Below are positions 9,793 to 22,045 of a stretch of DNA of 64,000 nt, in pieces (the stretch's first letter is position 1; each line of letters opens with the position of its first letter). The notes beneath the pieces were generated by a model. It did no database searches. It was not told where the DNA came from and saw only the letters and a program-made list of their open reading frames with translations. A program made the translations under genes and the position numbers. The DNA comes from Voacanga thouarsii. Lineage: Eukaryota > Streptophyta > Magnoliopsida > Gentianales > Apocynaceae. The stretch is from contig JANUWF010002207.1 of the NCBI GenBank assembly GCA_026120185.1, positions 1 to 64,000 on the forward strand, given 5' to 3'.

Positions 9793-11358
9793 CAAAAGTA
9801 GGTGATCGGCCTACTGGGCAAGATACTTCTCCTTCTCTATACCCAAACAACAACCGGGTGTCCATTCCAGCAAACCACAGTCACTTGACTGAAAACAAAC
9901 TGCTAGCTCGGACCGGCATGGCTCACTGGACTGACATCCTATCTGGGAAGGACTCACCCCTCAGAGGTGGCCACCTACTGAGAGACTTACCCTAACCCTT
10001 CAAAGACTAGTCCCAGTAGTCCACCCTTATTGAGTACTCAACGACGTTTCCCACTTGGGATAAAATGAACAAAATATTGTTCCACATGAAAATGGCAATT
10101 TATGGGTTTTCCAAAGTCTTTAACAAAATCAGTTTTAGAAAGAGTTTGAGTTTGAGTAAATCTGCTTATTGGCTTTTAAATAATTCAAATGTTTGAAATA
10201 AGAAAGGATTTAACCCTCAATTGCCGTTACATAAATGAGTGTCCATACACTCTATACTTGGCTTGCCATAATAAACATTTTGCATCAAACAGGTTTTATG
10301 CAGGAACTTACCTGATTCATGCTCACAATAACAAGGTCTCCAACGGCAGACCTAACCTCACATGGGCAAATACAAATTACAATCAATTTCAAGCCACAAA
10401 CTACTTCCTTAATTTTAAATCGACTCAACTTACTACTACCATGATCCTAGTGTCCCAAGCTTTAAGGTTAAACAATAAGTAAATAGGTTTAAGAGTTAAG
10501 CCTAGCATAATTATTTAAAATAATTAATGGTTTGGGAAATAAATTTAATAAGTCGAAAGCTTAAATCTTGTTAGGAAAAATTTAGAGTTTATTTGATCAA
10601 GAGTTCTAGGTAGTATTAAATAAAATATTGATTTATTAATAATTTAGTTATTAGAAAATAATTGGTAGCTAAAATTAGTTGAAAATAAATTTAATGAGTC
10701 TAACTTGAACAATATTAAATAAATTCTTAAGGAATTTTGATTAGAAGATAATAGTTAAATTTTTAGTAATATATATTCTACTAATTGTAATTATTTTCAT
10801 AAAGGCTTTCATTGATCTCATTATATTAAGTAATATATATATATATTTATATATATTTTATTTTTCTAGAAAAAATCATTATTTGTTTGACTAAAATATC
10901 CTTTATATATATGATAATCCAAATCTACCCTTCATAGGGTTTTTTTTTTTCTTTCGAAAATACTAAGAGAAATTATTTTATTGAATATTTTATTCATGAA
11001 GTAAAAATTTGTTTGGGGATAACTAGATCATGATCAAATTCCCATGGCTAACCACAATCAATACATACACAATCCTTTAATTCATCAAATCATCCAAATC
11101 ATGCATAAAAGAATAGATCTCAACTTATCCACACATGATCTAACCCCTACTAGCATAAACATGATCATGGCTTCAATATTAATCCATCATGAATATAAAC
11201 CCTATTCACCAAAGGTGACATAATCTCTAGCATACTTCATCACATATACTGCTTATGACATGCATCAACCTCAAATCATCATATAATCATCCAAGACAAT
11301 CCTTCCATGCATAAATCCCATCTTCTTCCTAATCATACATATATTCATACTCCAATCT

Positions 11359-11398
<40 letters not shown>

Positions 11399-13276
11399 AA
11401 ATCCTATCACCATCCACCTATTATCATTATCACCCTGGAGACATAATTCTAGAGTTTAAAAGAAGGATTGATGGTACTTACTTGATTGATGAATGCCTCG
11501 AAGGAGTTTAGAGTAGATCTCAACTCCTAGATGTCTAACTTTGTCCAAAGGTGATGGCGAGAGCATGATTATGGAGAAGAAGTCATCCGGCCAAGGGAGA
11601 GGAGTTTCGGCCATGAGAGAGAGAGAGAGAGAGAGAAGAAGAAGAAGAGATCATTAGTATGTTTACTCACATAGGTTCCCACTAGAGATCAAGTTTGGAG
11701 AGGATAAAGTTGATAGAGTAAATTTACCTTGAAGATGTTCTTGTCATTCACAGAAATTTCTGCTTTTGATCCAAAGTAGCAAGATGTTTTGAGGAGTTTG
11801 ATGTTAATAATGGTGTTGATGGACTCACAGTAGTGAGTAGATCAAATCTGGAAGTTTTTGAGAGGATTTGAGATGGTTTGAAGGGGTGTTAAGTGTAGGG
11901 AAGAGGTAGGTGTTCTTGGTATAGTGTGTGTGTTCTTGGAGCTTGAGCGATTTCGAGATATTGTAGTGTGTAGCTGCTGAATTTCTGTGGGAGATAGGGC
12001 TGGCCGAATTTCTATAGGGTTTAGGAAGTTTTTTCTCTAATTTGGAAGGGAAGAGGAAAGGTTAGTTGTTACAATCATTGAAGAATATTTTTAGGAAGTG
12101 AATTTGGAAACTAAATATTCCAAGAATATCTTGATTGTTGGACAGCTTCGGAAGTCTGCCATGGCTGATTATTCGAGCAGAATTTTGGTGGGATTAATGC
12201 TGGTTTATGGAAGCTTATGGTAGCCGAAAGTGGGGTGCTTAATGGTGAAGAAGATGTCTGGTCAGTTGAGTAAGATTTTATGGAAGGTTGCTAAACAAGG
12301 ACGGCTGGAATTTTGGAAACCAATCAAGCTAAATTTCAGGGATTTGTTGGAGAGATTTTCAGACAGCCATTGCTGCCTTTCGTCCAGAAGCTTGAGGGAA
12401 ACAATGGAGCTATGTTAATGGAGGTTTAAGGAAGGTTTTGACAGATTAGGGCTGGTGTTTCGGCTGGAAGATAAATAGGAAACAAAGCTGGAAGTTTGGA
12501 CTACCCAGAATTTCGCTGAACAGAAATTTCTGGGCAGATTTTCGGCTGCCACTTCCAGCCAATTTGCGAAGAGCTTGAAGGGGGATTTCTCAGGTATTCA
12601 AGGCTGGTTTCCAGCCTTCTTTATGGAGGAGAAACATGGCTAAGGTACTGAACAAAATCTGGAAGAAATCAGCTTGGTTTTGGACCTCAAAAGTAGCGAT
12701 TTTGCCCAGATTTTTCACTGGTTTTGCACAGCCTTTGTGCAGCTCGAAAATGGCAGAAATAATTCATGTTTCAAACTGATCTTAAGGCCACTTTTTCTGG
12801 CAGCATTTGGGAGGGAAATTCAGCTAAGAAGCTCGACAATTTGAAGGTACAACAAGCTGAAAAATTTCAGCTCATTCTAAGAAGTAAGATGAACTAGTCT
12901 AGAGTAAAATTTTAGCAAGCTTACTAGAGGGATTTTTCCCCTTGGAATTTCCTACCATTCTTCCACATTTTTCAGACCATGAGAAGCCTTTTACTAGGAC
13001 ATTTTGATCTCGCAAGATCACAGCATTTTACTGAAATTCCTGGAAAGAAAATGGATAGAACATCTTGATCAAGCCAAGGAGTTGAAAATTGAGGAAAATT
13101 AAGGATCAAGGGAAAATGAATTCCCTTTAAGAAATTCGAGTAGAGTAAAGGATTGGAATGAGAATACTCCTAACATGTCTCTCTTAGGACCATCATCCCT
13201 ACCTTACTCTAAGCTCATAAGACCGAAATTTCCTCCACTAAGCAAAAATAAAATTTAATCTAGCTAAAGCTTCTAA

Positions 13277-13341
13277 GATGGAATTTGAACCCAAGACCTC
13301 AAGAATAAATTCTAAAGCTTTAACCTCTACACCACAACAAC
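13277..13341 (-). other. tRNA-like module in S1
   Basis: On the minus strand TGGTGTAGAGG matches the A box fully. GGTTCAAATTC resembles the B box. The T-stem-like TTGGG/TCCAT pairs at four of five positions. Confidence 0.6.
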
Positions 13342-13592
13342 TCTTGTTGATATTTTCACTAGAAAATTATTTTCTATTCAATCCACAGGCTATTTCCCTA
13401 TTTTCACGTCGGGCAAAAATTACCATCTTGCCCCTCTCACACAATACTCACCAACAAGACTTCAAGACAAAAAAAGCCGAATCCAAAACACATAAAAATC
13501 ATAAGAAAATATATTTAACCATGAAATAAAATATGATACGCATCCCTACTCCCTTACTCTAAGGTTGGTTTTGGCCGGGGTTTCACAGCGGC

Positions 13593-13774
13593 CTTCACTT
13601 CCCTCAATTGCCCACTTGCAGATGAAGTGTACAATCAATGCATTTTTATGATTTCTGATGGCCAAACCGCTTTAGAAATAGTACATACTCACCAAATCAA
13701 GAAGAGGGGAGTTGGTAAAAGGCTACGGTTTCTCCCCAGAACCCTAGATCTTGAAAGTTTGTGGTAGGGCCTAA

Positions 13775-13810
<36 letters not shown>

Positions 13811-15253
13811 CTAGCTATTTGAGTACATTTTTTCATACTTTTGATATAATAACTAGTCATATTCCTCCTATATAATATTTCACATAAGATAGTATTTTTT
13901 TTCTAGTGATTTAATGCAAAAATAAGTGAATTTAGAGGATAATTGGAAACGTTACAGTGAAGACTCAGAACCAAACCCAGAAGACAAACCTAGAGCCAAT
14001 CCTAGACTGGGTGAATAGAGCAAAGCAGAAAAACAAAAGACAAACAGAGGAAGCCAAAATTGGAAATTGGGAAAAAGAAGAGAAACAACAACTGAAAGCT
14101 TGGGAAGGATGCATTACTTCATTGCCTAGTCTAAGAACTTAAGCCGTGGCTTAGCTAGACATATCTCAATCAGGAGAAAGCATGGTGGTTCATGGTGATT
14201 GGAGAAACAAACAAAATAAAGCTATAAAGGACAAGAAACATGCTTGAGAGGTTACAACTAAGTAAGAAAAGAGGCTCGGCTTCGGTGGCTCGGTAAAAAA
14301 GAAGAAAAGAAATTTTGATGGCTTCATGGCTTAGCAAAACTAAGGCAGTGGATTTTGTGAATGATTTTAGAAGCCTAATAGGAAACTACATCTTTTGTAT
14401 TTTGATGTTTTACGAAATTTATTGTGAGCCTATAAATAAGGTTATTTACGTAGGGAAATAAGGTGTGCATAATGTGGATATTAGAAAAATACATTAGACT
14501 GCACCACCACTATTTTCTCTAGAGAAATTTGTCATTCAAGAAGCATTGATTTTGGAAGGAGTTTTCATTGGAAATTGAAATACTTGTCTATGAGTGTTTA
14601 TCTCTTTCATTTGTTTTCTTTTTCTTGAACAATGATGAGTTTAATTCTTTAACTATATTTAGATATTATTCTTGGAATTTGATTACTTGTTTTTTGTTAC
14701 GAAGTTGATTAATGGATTTTTGTTACTAACTTGCTTGAAAATGGGGTTGATAATGACTTCAATAATTAATTTTATATTTGTTATCTCTTAACTTGCTTAA
14801 AAAAGAAGTTAATTGTCAAAAACTTGGAAAATCAAAGGTTAGTTGACGATTGCTAGAATATGGATTCATTGACTAATTTCATACTCTAAATCACCTAGAA
14901 TATACGGGTTTATATGAGGATTGATTTTTACGTGTCTTTGGACAAATTGGTTGAGACAATATATGTTCACTAATTTAACTCGAAGACAATGATTCCATGG
15001 ATTGCAAACGAAGTGGGTCTATTTTAAATCCTTAATGAGACCAAGATGATAATTAATTGTGATATTTTTTTAAGTTATCCATTATCATGTTTTCAGAAGT
15101 ATTTGTCTAAATTGCATATTTTTTATTATTTTTCTTTTTATTATCTTATCACTTTATTGGGTTGATTAAACAATGAATAAAAAGTGATTAGTATGTACTT
15201 GTTCTTTTGAGGATCGATACTCGTTAATTCCGTATACTATGCTTGTGATGAGT
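13593..15253 (+). other. Middle of old Tat/Ogre-like LTR with promoter (inferred)
   Basis: Contains no supported gene. An (AT)n run lies at 13781-13808. A TATA box at 14431 and the sequence GAGGATCGATACTCGT near 15211 fit the R-U5 part of long Tat-type LTRs. The sequence continues after S2 at 49600 with ATACTTGCTCGTATATG. The short ORF at 13957-14142 looks accidental. Confidence 0.45.
14431..14440 (+). promoter_or_regulatory. TATA box of the background LTR
   Basis: GAGCCTATAAATAAGG is a strong plant TATA context in otherwise repeat-like DNA. It lies about 960 compressed bases before the inferred PBS, a plausible R-U5 length. Confidence 0.5.
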
Positions 15254-15973
15254 TGTAACATCCCACCACCTACGCACCCTATTAGGGTTGTGGATGTCAC
15301 CCTGTCCACAGGACAAGTGGTCTTCATAACTAAGACTTACAAAATAAATGAAAGAAATAATTCAAAATTAAACTTATTACAACCCAAGCAATACATGAAC
15401 AAGTTCCAAAAATAAATACATGTCTGCCAAAGTATCTCAAATGAAACACATAGGGAAGAAATTAGTCTTCAAATCAAGGCAATCTTTAATTAATAACTTT
15501 CACAGTAGGACCGACCTAAAAACATTGTATAAAGCGTGGTAAGACATAAATCATAGTAAGCCCGTGTGTGTTTTGAGTATTTCAAATAAAATAGTTCATG
15601 TATGCAAGTTGAGAAATTTTCATAAAAGAAAATGTTGGCAAGCCTCAAATAAATTTCACAAACGAAGAGTGGTGTTTTCTTTTCAAACTATACATGTATA
15701 CAATAAATATAACCACTAAATAGAGGTAGCCATGGCACCACACTTTGTGCACCATGACAAAAGAACGTTCAGGATGCCATACTTTATCCATACTGACACA
15801 GGGTAGGTGTACGGCCTACTGGGTGAGAAACCCCTCTATCTCTACACCCAAACTTACCAATTGTCCATTCCAGAAATACACAATCCACTTAACTAAACTT
15901 GCTAGCTAGGATCAATATAACCTACAAGACCGGCATCTTATCTGGGAAGGACTCACCCCTCAGAGGTGGCCAC
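15254..15973 (-). mobile_element. Solo LTR S2, piece 1
   Basis: Begins TGTAACATCCC and matches S1 and S3 up to CAGAGGTGGCCAC, where copia C1 interrupts it. S2 resumes at 25802, is interrupted again by C2, and resumes at 46484 to end GGGGTTTTACA at 49599. Flanks TGAGT (15249-15253) and TTAGT (49600-49604) are a 4-of-5 target duplication. Confidence 0.88.
15731..15796 (-). other. Hairpin array in S2
   Basis: CATGG/CCATG (15731-15735, 15752-15756) encloses CACCACACTTTGTGCA. TCAG/CTGA (15769-15772, 15793-15796) encloses a loop with CATACTTTATCC. The first stem differs in sequence from those of S1 and S3 but pairs fully. Confidence 0.65.
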
Positions 15974-17548
15974 TGTTGGATTGTATGCCCTCTTAGACTA
16001 GGTTTCTTATGTAAAATCGAATTATTTAAAAAAAGAATTTATTTTCAAAAATTGTTTGTGAATTTACTTTTTGTTTGTGCACGATTTTCATTTGGAACAG
16101 ACCCATTGTGTTTAAATAAGTGATCCATGTGAATGTTGGTCTTCCACAGTAAGGTATGGATCACGGGTTATTTAACACATAAACATTTGTTCTTAACCTA
16201 TTGATGAGACTGGGAACCTTATCATGTTTAGGTTATTATGTTATGAATTCCAAATGGGGAATGGCTTACCTTTAGCCAGTGGGTAGTCCACTCACTTCAT
16301 GACATAAGCGTATTTCGAATACGTAGAACGAGACCTCGTAGTAGTGGTTTCTCAAAGTACTATATGGCAGAAACCTAGACTACTACCGCTACAGCGTGGA
16401 CTAGTACTCTACGACTTGAGTATGAGTTGGTGGTCTAGCGAAGCTGGAAGCATATACTTTGATTTGCTGTAGTTGAGGTTCTATCATAGGGCCAATATAC
16501 TTGCATGTTGGGTATGTGTGACTAGTTAGTTAAGACAGACTTATGCAAGATAGTTTATGCACTATATCGCCCCTTGTGGTTGTCCGAATGGTCTAAATTA
16601 TCCAGGGCCCTAGGAAACATGACTTGGATGTTTGCTTTAGGGTAGCTCCCTTGGAAAGCGGAAACACTCCAGGAAGTCGTGGATCATTAGACTAGAAGCC
16701 TAAGGATGGTAGATGTCATTTAGGGGGGTGTTAGTACACTTCTTCCTTTCTAAATGTACGGCGATGTGTAGAGGGGTATTTTAGTCATTTCACCTGTAGG
16801 TCGGAGACTTTGCTAACTTAGCATTGTCTTTCGGGTCAATATTTCCTTATGGTGATATTAGGAAATATTTAAAATTTAAAATACAGCTATTTATATAGCA
16901 GGGGTATTTTGGTCATTTTAGCAACCAAGGCGATGTGTCTTTTTGGTCCTCGGGATAGCCCGTAAGTCCTAGCTATTTTTGGGTTGAGGAATTGGTCTCA
17001 GTTGAAGAGGATTTTATTTTATTTTGTTTTATTTTATTTTATTCAGGAAGTCTAATTTATTATTGGACTGGAATAAAATAAATAAATAAATAAACAAAAT
17101 AGAAGTTGAGAGAAATTAATTATCTAGTTTATTTGGTTAATTAATTATTCAGGGCCTAGGTCCAGTATGAATAATTAAGAAATTAACCTGGGCTTAAAGT
17201 AGGGAAATAATTAATGTTTAATTATTTATTGGGTTATTTATATAGGCCAAAGAAATAAATAATTAAAGATTAATTATTATGGTTCATTTTGGCTCATTAA
17301 TTATTTATTGGGTTACTTATGTAAGCCCAGAAAATAAATAATTAATATTTATTATTTTGGGCCTTTTTTGGGTCCAAAAAAAATAATAAATTTTTATCTG
17401 GCCCAATAGCTTGGACCTTAGGGTTTTTTCCAGATACGGTTAAGAGGAGTTTAAGGTTAGGCCAAACTGTTTCTCAGGATAACATCCGGGTATTTTGAAA
17501 TCCCGGGGAGATGTTTATCAGAGATTGAGAGACCTAATTTTGGCTAAA

Positions 17549-17554
17549 TATAAA
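17549..17554 (+). promoter_or_regulatory. TATA box of C1 LTR
   Basis: CTAAATATAAACAAC, with transcription expected to begin about 30 bases downstream near ACCCTAATTTT. It is repeated in the 3' LTR at 25332-25337. C3 has a degraded form at the same place. Confidence 0.55.
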
Positions 17555-17779
17555 CAACTCTTTGAAAAGAAAAAAACCCTAATTTTCCTTTCCCAAAAGC
17601 CACACTCACGTGGGTCTCTCTCTCTCAAGGTCTCTCTCATTCTTCTTGTTTTTCCCTTGTTCTTTGCTAACCAATAGCGAATGAACCAAGGAGAAATGAG
17701 ACCCTTCCTCTTCACCATAGTGTTCACCGACTAGAGGTTAGGCTGAGGAATATCCCGAGAGCTGGAGAGCTAAGCGTTA

Positions 17780-17906
17780 ATGCAAACAAGACGAAGTCGA
17801 AGGCTAGCGGGTGTTCAACCGGAAGCTCCTTCAACTGTGCAAAGCGAGGCGATTCCAGCCGTTCAATCTGTTCCTACACAACCTAGGACGGTTAAGGAAC
17901 GCAAAG
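17780..17906 (+). CDS. LTR-encoded basic leader ORF ending at a splice donor
   Basis: An ATG at 17780 opens 42 codons starting MQTRRSRRLAGVQ and ending PRTVKERK. The sequence CGCAAAG|GTATGA then gives a 5' splice site after 17906, one base into the next codon. A splice acceptor TTTTCAG lies at 19831-19837, two bases before the gag ATG. Joining G and AA makes a Glu codon in frame with gag MVGG. The ORF recurs in the C1 3' LTR (25563) and in C3 (minus, 56537-56411) with amino-acid changes but no indel or stop. The N-terminus is Arg-rich and could bind nucleic acid or act as a nuclear signal; this is inference. Without splicing the frame runs on to 18121 and never reaches gag. Confidence 0.6.
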
Positions 17907-18017
17907 GTATGATCTTCACGCTTCCGCATGGCCTTTATGCCTCGCGTTTAATTTTTTTTTTTTTTGTCTCTGGTTTTTTCCGTCCATGGCTCCCTGTTAC
18001 TGCATTCACCATCAAAG

Positions 18018-18030
18018 TGGTATCAGAGAC
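18018..18030 (+). other. Primer binding site of C1
   Basis: TGGTATCAGAGAC lies 3 bases after the LTR end (spacer AAG), matching initiator tRNA-Met. It is inside the predicted intron, so spliced RNA would lose it. Confidence 0.85.
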
Positions 18031-19837
18031 ATTGGTTTTGGTCAATATAGGGAGCATCGTAGTTAATAAAATGGAGAAGATGATTATACCTGTGATCCTT
18101 CGTTGTTTTGGTATGGGATAGGCTTGATGTAAGCTTCATCGTTTGAAGCATATGAGCATACTGTAATTTTTGGCTTTGATGTTTTAATCGTGTAAACCCA
18201 ATTTTAATGGGTATAGGTGGTTGTGGTAATGTTTTGGATGAGTTTTTATAAGTAAAAATGTCCAAAGAAGCCAAAGAAGACAGAAAAAAATTGAAAAAAA
18301 ATGCTCTGCAAATTCGCGCGGTGAAAAACGAAGAAGATGACACTGTTCCTAAGCCGCCAGTCGAGCCGAGCCGATGTTTCTGTGAGGAGAGCCGCAGTCT
18401 GTGAGCCATGAAGCCGAGCTAAATTGAGGGGAATTGAAGCCGTTTTCAATTGCAGAATTGAAATTGAAATTCAATTCCGCGCGGGTCAGAAAACCGGATC
18501 GGGCGTGCCATTCGGATAAAGGCGCGGATCCTTCGCGGGTCGGAAGCAGAGTGCAACTAGTTGCGGGTTGCGGGCACGGATCAGCTCTGTGGGTCGCGCG
18601 GTAAGCTGATCTGGTGCGCGCGGTGCACAGCGGCCGCGGTGGACCGCAGGCCATGCGGGCGCGGATCGGGTGCGGCGCGGCGCAGTGGACCGCCAGAGTT
18701 TTTTCTGCATTTTTTTTTTATTTTTTTCCCTTTTTCGTTTTGGGTCCCATACCAGGCGAAGTTAATATTTTTTCAATATTTATATTCTTGAAATATATTT
18801 GCATGAAAAATATTAGTAAGGGATTTTAGGATTAAACAAGATCATTAATTAATTAATTAATGTGTTTAATTCTATTATTTGGGCACTTAGGTTTAAAAAA
18901 TAGAAAAGCATGAAAACGTTTATTGTTTTCTAGCATGCTATTTTTTTTATGTACCTATGTGTGCTTTTCTCAAAGACCAAAGTCTTTGGGAACCTTTTGT
19001 TTTGGCAAGGAAAAATATTTTTCTTTAAAAACTAAATGGTTATTTTAATTGGTACAAAAATTAATCCTTAAATATTTTCTCAAATGATTTAATCCTTGAC
19101 ATAGAAAATATATTGGATTTAGATATTTTTGTAAATTAAAATGGAGAGCCATTTTGTTTTGTTTTGGACTAGAAAAATGATTTTGTCAAATAAACTTGAG
19201 ACCAAAGTCTCTAGAAAGTTTTAATTGGAAAATTTTTGAAATCGTTAAGTTTTAACTTATATAAAATTAGTCCATGGAGGAAATCTCTCAAAGGATATAA
19301 GCCTTGACATAGAGATTTTATTGGACTTAGATATTTTATTCTTGAGTTAAGAAAAACTTAATGGAAATTTCAAAAGGATATTTTCCAGAAAACATTTATT
19401 TTAAAAGACTAAGTGGGAGAGGGGTTCCAACGGCCCCACGGCTTCCATCACGGTCCTCATTAGAGATCGTGGATCCCCTCGCGTCACCCTGGGAGTGAAC
19501 CCGTATAGGATGGGGATACCACAAGGATCTAGATCTAATGGAAGGATGTAATTAATAACCCAGGGCACGTATTATGATCGGCCAGCCCACGTTGGAGGTT
19601 ATAGTGCAAGGTATGTCCATAGGAAATGAGAGGAAACGGCCATCCCACGATGGAGTTATTCTCTAGACCATTACCTAGAAGGGAAATTAATTTGTGGTGG
19701 TTAATACACTTAGCTTAGGAAACTGTTAATCTTCCCAAGAAGCTATATCAGTTTTCCTAAGAGCCAAATTATTTTCAGTGCACAAATTTCATTTTGTTTT
19801 CACAAACTAATTTCTTTCTTTTATTTTCGATTTTCAG
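18031..19837 (+). other. C1 leader, predicted intron with GC-rich island
   Basis: No supported gene in 1.8 kb. A GC-rich block (about 18475-18705) stands out in AT-rich DNA and has palindromes such as GCGGCCGC and GTGCGCGCGGTGCAC. It is followed by T-rich DNA (18708-18730), then a conserved block at 19420-19690 with GGTTCCAACGGCCCC. C3 and C2 share the outer parts while the GC island diverges strongly. The region ends in a pyrimidine tract and TTTTCAG. It is a candidate place for packaging or dimer signals (inference). Confidence 0.5.
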
Positions 19838-19839
19838 AA

Positions 19840-20645
19840 ATGGTGGGAGGTTCTTTTAGTCCATTGGCCGTTATTCTCAGAGAGAATAAGTTAACGGGTC
19901 CAAACTATGTGGACTGGAAAAGGAACCTAGACATAATACTCACAGCTAAGGAGTATAAGTATGTCCTTTAGGAAACCTGCCCTGTTATCGGGGAAGGTTC
20001 CACCGCTGAAGAGCGAGAGGCTAAAAAGGCATGGAAGAAAGCTAACGAAATGGCACGTTGCTATATGTTAGCTTCTATGTCTAATGTGCTCCAGTTAAAA
20101 CACGAGCACATGGCTTATGCATATGACATAAGTCAATCGTTGGCAACTATGTTCGCGGACAAGAGCCGGCCCGCAACGCAGGAGGCTCTTCGAACAATTG
20201 TAAACACTAAGATGGCTGAGGGAGCATAAGTCCGAGAGCATATACTCAAGATGATTGCTGCTTTCGAGGAGGCAGAAATCTTAGGGGCTGTCATTGACCC
20301 CGAGAGCCAAGTGGAAATGGTTCTCGAATCTCTACCGAGCTCTTTCACTCAGTTCAAGTTAAACTATAACATGAACAAGTTGAACATGAGTTTGACTGAA
20401 CTGATGAAGGAGCTCCAGATGGCGGAGAAGGTCATGAAGCCGCAGTCTAAGGCCATGATTGCTAAGGCCTCTTCTTTAAGAACTGGGCCTAAGCCCAGAA
20501 AGTTTAAGAAGAAGAAGGGGAATGCAGCAGCCTAGACCAAGAACCAGCCCAAGGACAAACCAAAGGGCAAGTGCTTCAAGTGTGGAAAGAAGGGACACTG
20601 GAAAAAAGAGTGTCCAGATCTTCAGGCCAAGAAAAACCCCACAGG
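19840..20645 (+). pseudogene. gag: Gag of C1
   Basis: Starts MVGGSFSPLAVILRENK, then GPNYVDWKRNLD, the copia gag (UBN2-type) core. It ends in the nucleocapsid zinc knuckle CFKCGKKGHWKKEC (CX2CX4HX4C) near 20567-20608. In-frame stops are TAG at 19969, TAA at 20227 and TAG at 20533, where C3 has Tyr, Ser and an Arg-containing stretch. It would package the RNA in the particle. The start is supported by the flush splice acceptor and by the same ATG in C2 and C3. Confidence 0.88.
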
Positions 20646-22045
20646 TAATGTTTACTATCTAGAGTCCATATCAATGGTAGGATCAACTTCCACTTGGATT
20701 GTTGATTCAGAAGCCACTGATCATATCTGTAACTCCTTGCAGGGGTTTAGGATGATAAGAAGACTCAAGAAGGGCGAACATGGGCTTTGAGTGGGTAATG
20801 GAGCACAAGTCTGGGCCCTTGCAGTGGGAGAGCTGGATCTTATTTTTGATTGTAATAAGATAGTGGTTTTAAAAGACATTTTATATGTACCTGGTTTTCG
20901 TCAGAATTTGATTTCAGTTGCAAAACTTATTAATCAAGGATATTCTGTATCTTTCCATTCTGGTATTTCTATCAGTAGAGATGGAGAAATTTTGTGTACT
21001 GGGACATGTATGGAAATTTGTTCTTTTTAAACCCTATTAACAACCAATCAAAATAACGCTCTGTCTGAACCTTTAACTAAGAAGAGAAAGACCAATATCA
21101 ACGATTCATACCTTTGGCACCTGAGGTTGGGTCATATTAATTCAACCAGGATTCAGAGGCTAATCCATGATGGGCCTTTGGGCTCATTCAGATTGGAAAG
21201 TTGGCCTCAGTGTGAATCCTGCCTGATGGGAAAAATGACCAAAAGGTCTTTTACACTAAAGGCGGATAGAGCCAAGGAGGTGTTGAGTTTTGTTCACACT
21301 GATGTGTGCGGTCCATTGTCTACACCAGCTAGGGGAGGTTTTGAGTTACTTCATCACGTTCACGGATGATTGTACGAGGTATGGTTACATTTACCTGATG
21401 AGACGCAAGTCTGACTCTTTTGACAAATTCAAAGAGTTTAAGGCTGAAGTGGAGTGTCGGACAGGTAAATTAATTAAAACCTTACGATCGGATCGTGGTG
21501 GAGAGTACCTCCTAGGTGAATTCAAGGACTACATGGTACATCATGGGATAGTATCCCAGCTCTCTGCGCCGGGAACCCCCCAGCAGAACGGAGTAGCTGA
21601 GAGAAGGAACAGGACGTTGATGGAAATGGTCCAAAGTATGATGTCTCATGCTACTCTTCCAGTGTCCTTTTGGGGATATGCCCTGGAAACAGCGGCATAT
21701 ATTCTGAACTTGGTGCCTTCCAAGTCAATACCTAGGACTCCCTATGAGATGTAGACTGGGCGTAAGTCAAGTCTGAATCATCTCAGGATTTGGGGGTGTC
21801 TAGCTTATGTACTGATCAAGGGAGACAAGTTGGAACCAAGATCAGAATTATGCTATTTTATTGGGTATCCAAAAGGGACAAAAGGAGGCTACTTTTATCA
21901 TCCTAAGGAGCAGAAGGTACTAGTCAGTACCAATGCTAGATACTTGGAAGATGATCAAAGTACTTCCACTAAAGGTTTAACGAGGTTAGAACTGCAGGAG
22001 AAGTTATCTATGGAATCAACTTCTACTGACCCGATTTTGGAATAA
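20646..22045 (+). pseudogene. Protease and integrase of C1
   Basis: The protease active site reads WIVDSEATDHI, where family members have DSGATxH, so Gly is now Glu and the enzyme would be inactive. The integrase follows: HLRLGHINSTRIQRL (pre-integrase), CESCLMGKM, HTDVCGPL, SDRGGEYLLGEF and PGTPQQNGVAERRNRTLMEM, which includes the catalytic Asp and Glu context. A frameshift lies near 21350 (overlapping open frames), and a stop TAG replaces a Trp codon at 21753. The linker before RT is acidic. Confidence 0.88.

Larger units (their letters stand above)
9229..13587 (-). mobile_element. Solo LTR S1 of G1 family
   Basis: TGTAACACCCC...GGGGTTTCACA spans 4,359 bases with no coding core. It is flanked by the perfect 5-bp duplication GCGGC (9224-9228 and 13588-13592). 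Its ends match the LTR ends of G1 in reverse, so the sense strand is minus. Contents in plus order: the U5 block with AGGACAAGGGGTCTTTATAAC, the hairpin array, an AT-rich stretch (10480-10950), an (AT)n run (11361-11394), a GA run (11613-11640), a donor-like CTTCAAG|GTAAAT (minus, 11727-11739) and the tRNA-like module. It was formed by recombination between the two LTRs of a full element. Short ORFs inside are not supported. Confidence 0.9.
15974..18014 (+). repeat. 5' LTR of C1
   Basis: Starts TGTTGGATTG and ends ACCATCA before the PBS. The U3 part has AT-rich runs (TTTTATTTTATTTTATT near 17018). A TATA box lies at 17549, followed by CCCTAATTTT and a CT-rich leader (TCTCTCTCTC near 17616), as in plant 5' UTRs. 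A 17-codon uORF at 17682-17735 precedes the basic leader ORF at 17780. In the 3' LTR its first ATG is ACG. Confidence 0.92.

Noticed and set aside
12230..12418. Small ORFs inside solo LTR S1 (also 13278-13529)
   Set aside because: Not conserved in S2 or S3 and run against the element's sense strand.
18349..18791. Several overlapping ORFs on both strands in the C1 leader
   Set aside because: GC-rich island lacks stops by composition; frames are not kept in C3 or C2.
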